This document shows, piece after piece, positions 62,161 through 64,000 of a DNA stretch of 64,000 nucleotides. This DNA comes from Nocardioides sp. YR527. Lineage in GTDB: Bacteria > Actinomycetota > Actinomycetes > Propionibacteriales > Nocardioidaceae. The stretch is taken from positions 620,001 through 684,000 of the forward strand of contig NZ_FNFN01000001.1 in the NCBI RefSeq assembly GCF_900101045.1, read 5' to 3'. The position numbers and the translations under genes were made by a program. The notes beneath the pieces are model-generated. The model did no database searches. It saw only the letters and a list, made by a program, of their open reading frames with translations, and had not been told where the DNA came from. Position 1 is the stretch's first letter, and each line of letters starts with the position of its first letter.

Positions 62161-62622
62161 ATGGGCGGCCGGAATGCTTGTCTACGGAAACGGTACGGGC
62201 TTGTACGGGCAGCATCGTGTGGACGACCTCACTACCTTCTCAGGCTCCACCACCTCGGAGAAGGAGGTCCCAACGTCTGTCTCAAGAACGGCTCCTACAA
62301 CGGCGGCACCAAGATCTGGCAGGACCGGACCCCGGGGTACCTGATCCTTCCCGAGGGCGATCGGAACGTGGCGGACTCCGTCATCAATACCAAGAACGAC
62401 GACTCTGTCTGGCTTCTGGACACCGGCGTGAGCCCGGATCGCCATCTCTGCATTCCTGCTGACACCTACGTGAACCTGGGTTCCTATGCGCATCCGACGC
62501 GCGGAGGCACCTGGGCCGGCGATGTCGATGTCGTGCAGATCTGGCCCAGCTCCGACGACTGCAAGTGCAGTGGCAGCACCCAAGTTCGGCAGGGTTGGGT
62601 CGAGGACGGATGGAGGCCGTAA
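62161..62622 (+). pseudogene. Probable remnant of a secreted I36-inhibitor/crystallin-like protein
   Basis: An open frame of 153 codons from ATG 62161. Its C-terminal 110 residues ([50 protein letters not shown]) look like a Cys-containing secreted beta domain of I36 or beta/gamma-crystallin type. The N-terminus is Arg-rich with no signal peptide, and no good SD precedes the ATG. Codon use is less GC-biased than in neighbours. It may be a truncated gene that has lost its signal region. If not coding, this 575-bp gap (62141-62715) holds only the hairpin below. Confidence 0.4.
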
Positions 62623-62635
62623 CGGCGTGACCTCG

Positions 62636-62692
62636 CTGTGACAGAGGGTCCGACCTTGTGATCACTTCACAAGGTCGGACCCTCTGTCACAG
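62636..62692. terminator. 26-bp perfect hairpin
   Basis: Left arm 62636-62661, loop TCACT (62662-62666), right arm 62667-62692, with no mismatch. There is no U-tract. It lies just upstream of the leaderless gene at 62716 and may be a terminator or a repeat element. Confidence 0.6.
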
Positions 62693-62715
62693 TCCACGTC
62701 ACGTACGCTCGCGGG

Positions 62716-63267
62716 GTGGCCATCGTCGGAGTCATCGCCTGCGCCGCAGGCGGTGTGGAGCAACTCTGCGACGAGCTGGTCACCCCGTTGGTGGATGCCG
62801 GCCATCAGGTCCCGGTGACCCTGACGCCGACAGCGTTCACCTGGCTCAGGGCGAACGGTGAGGCCGACCGGATCGAGGCCATCACCCGCTTCCCCGTGCG
62901 GGGACCGAGCCGTCTCCCGTGGGAGCCGCGAACCCACCCGGCGCAGCTCGACGTGATCGTCGTGGCCCCCGCGACCTTCAACTCCACCGCCAAGATCGCC
63001 CTGGGCCTAGCCGACAACCAGGCCCTCACGGTAGTGACCGAGAGCCTCGCGACGGTCCCAGTCGTCCTCTTCCCGCTCATCAACGCCGCCCACGCCGAGC
63101 ACCCCGCCTGGCCCTCCCACATGGCAGCCCTACGCAGTGCCGGCGTCGAACTCATCGAAGGCCCCGACCTCTGGCCCCTCTACCCACCCCGCGAGCTGCC
63201 ACCGGACCAGAACCTGCCGTGGAAGGCGATCCTCGATGCCACTCAGCAGGCGGTAGCGCGGAGTTAG
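62716..63267 (+). CDS. Flavoprotein-domain protein (PPCDC-like)
   Basis: 183 aa. It has the flavoprotein fold of the phosphopantothenoylcysteine decarboxylase family: VIACAAGGVEQLCDELVTPLVDAG at the N-terminus and DVIVVAPATFNSTAKIALGLADNQALT in place of the PASANTxAKxAxGxxDNL motif. It is not CoaBC, since the synthetase half is missing. TACGCT (62704-62709) lies 6 nt before GTG 62716, so it is likely leaderless. An FMN-binding decarboxylase or oxidoreductase role is inferred; substrate unknown. Confidence 0.85.
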   Translation: MAIVGVIACAAGGVEQLCDELVTPLVDAGHQVPVTLTPTAFTWLRANGEADRIEAITRFPVRGPSRLPWEPRTHPAQLDVIVVAPATFNSTAKIALGLADNQALTVVTESLATVPVVLFPLINAAHAEHPAWPSHMAALRSAGVELIEGPDLWPLYPPRELPPDQNLPWKAILDATQQAVARS

Positions 63268-63302
63268 GGCCGGGTCGAGTCCACAGGTGGCTTCGAGCCG
63301 AG

Positions 63303-63311
63303 TTATCCACA
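63303..63311 (+). other. Single DnaA-box-like 9-mer
   Basis: TTATCCACA matches the DnaA-box consensus. Only one copy is present and there is no other origin feature; likely incidental. The remaining sequence of 63268-63447 holds out-of-frame remains of the toxin gene. Confidence 0.3.
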
Positions 63312-63447
63312 AAGGCGGCCTGCGGTTAGCCCGCGGTGGAGGCTTTCCTACTTCTCGACAGTCGGCGTGACGCCGAGCGGCAGCCGCTGGACGCGGACCG
63401 GGCGGGCGCGATCGAGAAGACAGCGTCGCCCACCGCCCTCGATGGCC

Positions 63448-63549
63448 TCACCGATCTGCGACATCCTCGGTGTGGACGACGACATCGCATTCGTCGGCGA
63501 GCGCCGCGGTCACGGAGTAAGGCAGGTTCTGGTCCAGCAGCAGTCTCAC
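63448..63549 (-). pseudogene. Truncated DUF5615 (PIN-like) toxin
   Basis: 33 codons. GTG 63549 overlaps the DUF433 stop (GTGA). The start MRLLLDQNLPYSVTAALADE and VVVHTEDVADR matches the N-terminus of DUF5615 PIN-like toxins, which are normally about 110 aa. It stops at TGA 63450-63448. Toxin-like residues may continue in another frame (AIEGGGRRCLL), so a frameshift is probable. The acidic DQN motif remains but the rest of the active site is lost. Confidence 0.7.
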
Positions 63550-63794
63550 GCAGATTCCGGCAGCGGAAGGTAGAAGTCACGCTGCGCCAGAGCGCCTGCG
63601 TATGCGAACCCTTGCTGGGCGTCCTCGGGCTCGAGGAACGGAAAGTCCTCGTGGATCTCCTCAAAGGTCATCCCGGCCGCGAATAGTTCCAGCAGCTGAT
63701 TGACGCTGAACCGGTAGCCGCGGATACACGGCCGACCACCGAGTTTTTCGGACTCAACGGTTAGCCGGTCGTATCCCGGAACTGTCTGCGTCAT
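63546..63794 (-). CDS. DUF433 antitoxin
   Basis: 82 aa. The DUF433 signature is GGRPCIRGYRFSVNQLLELFAAGMTFEEIHEDFPFLEPEDAQQGFAYA, a winged-HTH-like antitoxin domain. It is followed with a 4-nt overlap by the broken DUF5615 toxin gene, the standard order for this VapBC-related pair. It may survive as a DNA-binding or anti-addiction protein after loss of its toxin. Confidence 0.88.
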   Translation of the reverse strand: MTQTVPGYDRLTVESEKLGGRPCIRGYRFSVNQLLELFAAGMTFEEIHEDFPFLEPEDAQQGFAYAGALAQRDFYLPLPESA

Positions 63795-63890
63795 GCCTCG
63801 AGACTAAGCCTCCTAGACATATCCGCTGGCTGTCTGACTCGCTTGTTCGGGACGCAGAGGATGCCATGTGTGCAACGGAAAACGTAAGAA

Positions 63891-63920
63891 CCCCGCTGGA
63901 GTCTCGGGTCACCAGCGGGG
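63891..63920 (-). terminator. Hairpin terminator on the minus strand
   Basis: CCCCGCTGG (63891-63899) pairs with CCAGCGGGG (63912-63920). On the minus strand the stem is followed by TTCTTACGTTTTCC, a U-rich run. It probably ends a gene beyond the right edge. Nothing else was recognised in 63795-64000. Confidence 0.6.
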
Positions 63921-64000
63921 CAAGCACCATCATGCACGATACCCATGGGGGTTGTCCGAACTTCCAGGCGAGTCGCCCAAGAACTTTGAGCCGTAGGCCG

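Noticed and set aside
63303..63311. DnaA box as a sign of a replication origin
   Set aside because: A single 9-mer without clustered boxes, AT-rich region or dnaA/dnaN genes.

Overview
The window is high-GC actinobacterial DNA. GC-rich codons, many GTG/TTG starts, -10 hexamers of the form TANNNT placed 6-7 nt before start codons (leaderless transcription) and frequent CGTACG words all fit. Gene content (KstR-type operators, acyl-CoA ligases, AurF-type diiron oxygenase, molybdenum hydroxylase, Tat-exported phospholipase C) suggests a soil actinomycete, probably Nocardioidaceae. The genus is an inference.

Left part (1-22500): a protein kinase-KAP NTPase fusion whose DFG motif reads GFG; a KstR-boxed SDR/sulfotransferase pair; then an envelope/glycoconjugate region with three related multi-membrane GT-C-like proteins (4491, 9957, 12939), a GT1 glycosyltransferase, an MFS protein, uvrB and a Tat phospholipase C. 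A second, near-perfect KstR box at 17225 precedes a GT4 / methyltransferase / alpha-toroid protein run that meets a second methyltransferase head-on. A 2H phosphoesterase and a J-domain membrane protein follow.

Middle (22600-49300): a tRNA-Gly(GCC) with terminator; a divergent tyrosine recombinase / zinc-motif coiled-coil pair; a minus-strand DUF5058-membrane protein-M20 hydrolase operon under a tandem glycine riboswitch; a GMC oxidoreductase; an acyl-CoA ligase; a YceI-sigma-anti-sigma operon with a SigL-like promoter; glutaryl-CoA dehydrogenase; an AurF oxygenase divergent from its TetR; a GntR/TauE unit divergent from a dicarboxylate transporter and family III CoA-transferase; and an ECF41 (SigJ-like) locus in which two nearby genes carry matching candidate promoters. 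Two short look-alike mini-ORFs (33130-33213 and 38555-38641) bridge a regulator gene to the next gene with ATGA overlaps at both ends.

Right part (49500-64000): fatty/organic-acid activation and transport (two acyl-CoA ligases, thioesterase, MHS transporter), a GAF-LuxR and an AraC regulator, and an IorAB-type molybdenum hydroxylase. A shared element close to CCCTCNTNCGGGGGTA lies upstream of four of these transcription units and may define a local regulon. The end holds a likely secreted-protein fragment, a 26-bp perfect hairpin, a flavoprotein, and a DUF433/DUF5615 toxin-antitoxin pair whose toxin is truncated.
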